Source: Glomus cerebriforme (taxonomy: Eukaryota; Glomeromycota; Glomeromycetes; Glomerales; Glomeraceae). From it: a stretch of 64,000 bases of DNA. The stretch is from positions 53,395 to 117,394 of the forward strand of contig QKYT01000187.1 in the NCBI GenBank assembly GCA_003550305.1, written 5' to 3'. Positions 61,066 to 64,000 of this stretch are shown here, in pieces. The stretch's first letter is position 1; each line of letters begins with the position of its first letter. Made by a program: the position numbers and the translations under genes. Under the pieces are notes generated by a model. The model made no database searches, was not told the DNA's origin, and worked only from the letters and a program-made list of their open reading frames with translations.

Positions 61066-64000
61066 ATGTATCTCCCTTATGAGAATTTTGAACAAAATGT
61101 CAAGGCAACTTCAACTTCTAACTGGCAATTAAATGCTACTGAGACTCCTCCTGGTAAGTTAATATAATACATTATTGATAATAATAATAATAATAATAAT
61201 AATAAATTTTGGATTATTAATTTTATTACTATAATAAAGGAGTAAATCCTCACCATTTATTGCCACCGCCTCCTCAAAGTTACTTTCCACAACGACCAAT
61301 TATATCAACTTTCAATAATGCTCATCAGATCAATCCTCCTCCTTATTTTCGACCACAAAATCAATCATACGAGAAATTCAAGAAAAACAAACGTGGATTC
61401 ATTCGTCATAATGATTTTACAAATAATCAATATGTGTACACTCCAGACCAAAATTTTAAAAACAACAATTATTCAGCTTCACCACGTTTTAACTCGACCG
61501 TTAATTCAGGTCAACATCAAATATGGCACGCGCCAAATAATAATAATAACTATCCAAATTGGCCGATCGCTAATTCAACTGTATGTATTTCAACAAAAAT
61601 ATAATTTAAAATATACTTAAATTTAAAATCTTTAATTCTTATTTTTTTTTTTTTAGGAATGTCAATATGCTCCGAAGCATTTTGATAGACAAAATCGCCA
61701 AATATTTCCTCCCGGAACACAACCTTATCCGATTCATCATTTTTCGCAGCAATATTCGCATCATTTAGTACCTAATTCTCCTCGTCCACAACGACCTAAT
61801 AACTACCAGTTTTTTGCTTCACAACAGCCAGTTCAACACTTATATCAACATGGATCTCAACCTAATGATTTTCATCAAGCTATAATTCCACAATTTCCTA
61901 CTCCTTCTCTGGATAATAATAATGAAAATGTTGAAAATTTTGAAAATGTAAGTAAATAACATTCTGTTGAAGTATATACTTTTTATCAATAATACCTATA
62001 AATCAATGTTTTTTATCCAGATAACACAAACTAAAAAGAATAAAAAAAACAAAAAGAAAAAGATCATTGAATTTTCAAAGAATAACAATCAAATTGTACC
62101 GTCATCATCTGAATTCATAAAGCAGAATGACACTGAATCTAAAAAGCGTATCCGACCTTCCGATAATGTAAAGTCATCAATCATCCCTTTATCTAATGAA
62201 TCATTAACAAAATCATTTCATACCTATGAAAATGATGGACGTAAACTCTTTACAAAGAAAAAAATTGTAAATAAAATCGAAATTAACTTAAAGGAAAGAG
62301 CCAGCAAGGACAGAATCAGTAGATTAAATTGCAGTTCTTCTAAATCTTTTTTACCAGATGATGAGAATCACGAAGTATTTGGTATAAAAAAGGTAAGCAT
62401 TGATTCAATTTCTTTGTAATCAGTTAAATTAACGCGTTGTTTAGATTTTTAAGTATTTTTATTATTAAATTCTATTAGAAAATTAAATTGGATATGGAGA
62501 TCGATTCAATTCCAAGTGTACAAGACTCTATTTCAACAGAGAATACTCAAATTCCGTCACATGATAATGCAGAAATTCTTAGTTCTAGTATAAGTATAAT
62601 TTCAGAAGTTATTAGTGATAGCTATAATAGCGCAATAGATCCTAGTGAAAGTTTAATTTTTGATGATTCAATTTCTCAGAATGAGAATTCTACTCGCCGG
62701 GATAGTGGAGTCGCGTGCGATAATATGGAATTAGATGATATGGTTATTAAGGAGAAGGACATTAATGATCCACCAATAACTATTTCTAATGCTATTTTAG
62801 AAAATTCTAATTATAATTCTAATTCAATTATTAATAATTCAGAGACTATTAATGATATAGTCGTGTCTAATGTTTTGTCATCAAATGTGAATGAGAAAAT
62901 GATTATGGAATCAGATTTATCTAAATTTACAAAATTAATCCCGGATTCTAGCTTAAATAATAACTTACTTAATCCTAATAATGAGTTTAAAGAAAATTCA
63001 CTTGTTTTAGAAATTTCAACAACATCGATTTTAAGTCCAATTATAAGAAATGAAAGTACAAACATAATTAACATAGTTTCAAATTCAGATAATGAGAATT
63101 GTTTAATGCTAATCGATAATGAAATTCAGCGAGAAAAGGATGAAAAAACAAATTATCAATCAAAATTAAGTTATAATTTGGACATACCTATTGTTAATGA
63201 AACATCTAAAGACTTGGTCACAACTTCTAATGTAATTCAAGATGAACTTGCCATACCCATTGATAAAAAAGTAGGGGATGACTTAAAAGAAGACTTTCCT
63301 ATTGAAAATTTACCAGATAATGCTTTTGAAGTTACCAACAATTCTGATGATATTAAAAGTCCTGAAGATTCTTTCATAATTGTAGACGACTTGCCGGAAT
63401 TTGAAGATTCTGATATTAAACTTACTGGTAATGAGAATCCGGATGTTGATTCAACATCTGAATTGACTAATTCATTTTCAAATATGGATTTCAGCTATAC
63501 TTGTCGCAATAAACAACGCTTCGCAAAATTAATAGAAGAATCTATTGAAGAAATACGTGAAGATAATGAAAGCCCTAATCGTTCTTCAAAAAGCTCAACT
63601 ACAAATGAGAAAGATAAATTTGTTGGAACTATATTTACGCGTCGAGGCATAAAAGATCTTTCCTTTGCAAAATTTGAAGGGTATTCTATAAATCAACGTG
63701 TTAAAGTTCTTAATGTCGATAGTATTTGGTATCCTGGCACAATCATTGCAATGGATAAAACCAAAGTTAGAGTACGTTTTGATGGTTGGGATGCAAAATA
63801 TGACGAATGGGTATCGAAAGACAGTCGAAGATTAAGGGTAATGAGCGATGAAGAGATTCTTGAAATACAAAATTCTTCACAAAATGATTACGAAGTGATT
63901 AAACAACATTTCATATTTGATAATAAGATTGAAAAGCAAGAAACTATGTCTACTACTACAGATACAGAAGACCCTCAAACAGATCCTTTAAAATCGGAAA
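61066..64000 (+). CDS. Large disordered protein with Tudor/chromo-barrel domain (partial)
   Basis: The gene runs off the right edge; about 860 residues are visible. The start is taken as the ATG at 61066 (MYLPYENFEQNVKATSTSNW); exon 1 ends at 61153 and joins in phase to an exon from 61240. The N-terminal quarter is Pro/Gln/Asn/Tyr-rich. A basic patch (TKKNKKNKKKKIIEFSK) suits nuclear import. A long acidic Ser/Asn/Asp/Ile region (exon from about 62480) follows. Near 63690-63840 lies a compact barrel: INQRVKVLNVDSIWYPGTII, AMDKTKVRVRFDGWDAKYDE and WVSKDSRRLRV. This reads like the Tudor-knot or chromo-barrel domains of PHF20 and MSL3/MRG15-type proteins, which bind methylated histones or RNA. 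Its specific role is unknown. Confidence 0.75.
61178..61205. repeat. (ATA)n microsatellite in intron 1 of the Tudor gene
   Basis: About nine tandem trinucleotide copies lie inside the first intron. No function is implied. Confidence 0.8.

Overview
The window is a gene-dense, very AT-rich piece of a eukaryotic nuclear genome. It carries about 24 protein-coding genes on both strands. Nearly all are broken by many short GT-AG introns, mostly 50-120 bp, and the gaps hold homopolymer runs. The gene set points to a filamentous fungus: a CUE-tailed Vps9, a CreC/WDR20 protein, an Irc3-type mitochondrial helicase, a Rim2 carrier and a GCK-III kinase. SMG9 and a CDCA7-type zinc finger are genes I would expect in an early-diverging lineage rather than in most Dikarya. 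With the base composition, my best guess is an arbuscular mycorrhizal fungus close to Rhizophagus. That is inference, not something the sequence proves.

Layout. 1.6-2.8 kb (+): CDCA7-like zinc finger. 3.3-6.1 (-): Vps9 Rab5 GEF. 7.0-7.9 (-): frataxin. 8.8-12.6 (-): TFIP11/Ntr1 splicing factor, divergent from a DUF2470/DUF4499 membrane protein (12.8-13.6, +). 14.0-16.9 (-): GCK-III kinase with an internal decapeptide repeat. 17.5 (-): intron-containing tRNA-Pro. 18.5-19.8 (-): BTB protein. 20.4-21.6 (-): meiotic Hop2, head-to-head with an unknown coiled-coil protein (21.9-23.2, +). 24.0-25.0 (+): decayed alginate-lyase-like pseudogene. 25.6-28.2 (-): Irc3 helicase. 28.6-30.5 (+): eIF4A. 32.6-35.2 (+): divergent importin alpha. 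35.5-36.5 (-): PRPP synthetase. 37.4-38.6 (+): unknown protein built from duplicated exons. 39.3-42.9 (-): R3H-SUZ RNA-binding protein. 43.8-45.0 (+): porphobilinogen deaminase. 45.3-46.9 (-): Rim2 pyrimidine nucleotide carrier. 47.2-48.1 (+): NAC alpha. 48.6-50.9 (+): CreC/WDR20. 51.5-53.2 (-): RagC/Gtr2. 53.4-55.5 (+): SMG9. 57.5-59.8 (-): family X DNA polymerase. 61.1-64.0 (+): disordered protein with a Tudor/chromo-barrel domain, cut by the window end.

The genes are mostly housekeeping and do not form a cluster with one pathway. Several pairs diverge from short shared promoters: TFIP11/DUF2470, Hop2/coiled-coil, Rim2/NAC alpha, Gtr2/SMG9.

The most interesting points concern gene architecture. 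There are two microexons of 11 and 14 nt that encode catalytic motifs, a GC-AG intron in eIF4A, an in-frame stop-free intron in PRPP synthetase, and several start exons of 3-15 nt. The gene at 37.4 kb has symmetric exons that each encode an SF-x-x-LY-x-K repeat. Two more points stand out: the Hop2-linked coiled-coil gene and the alginate-lyase relic.
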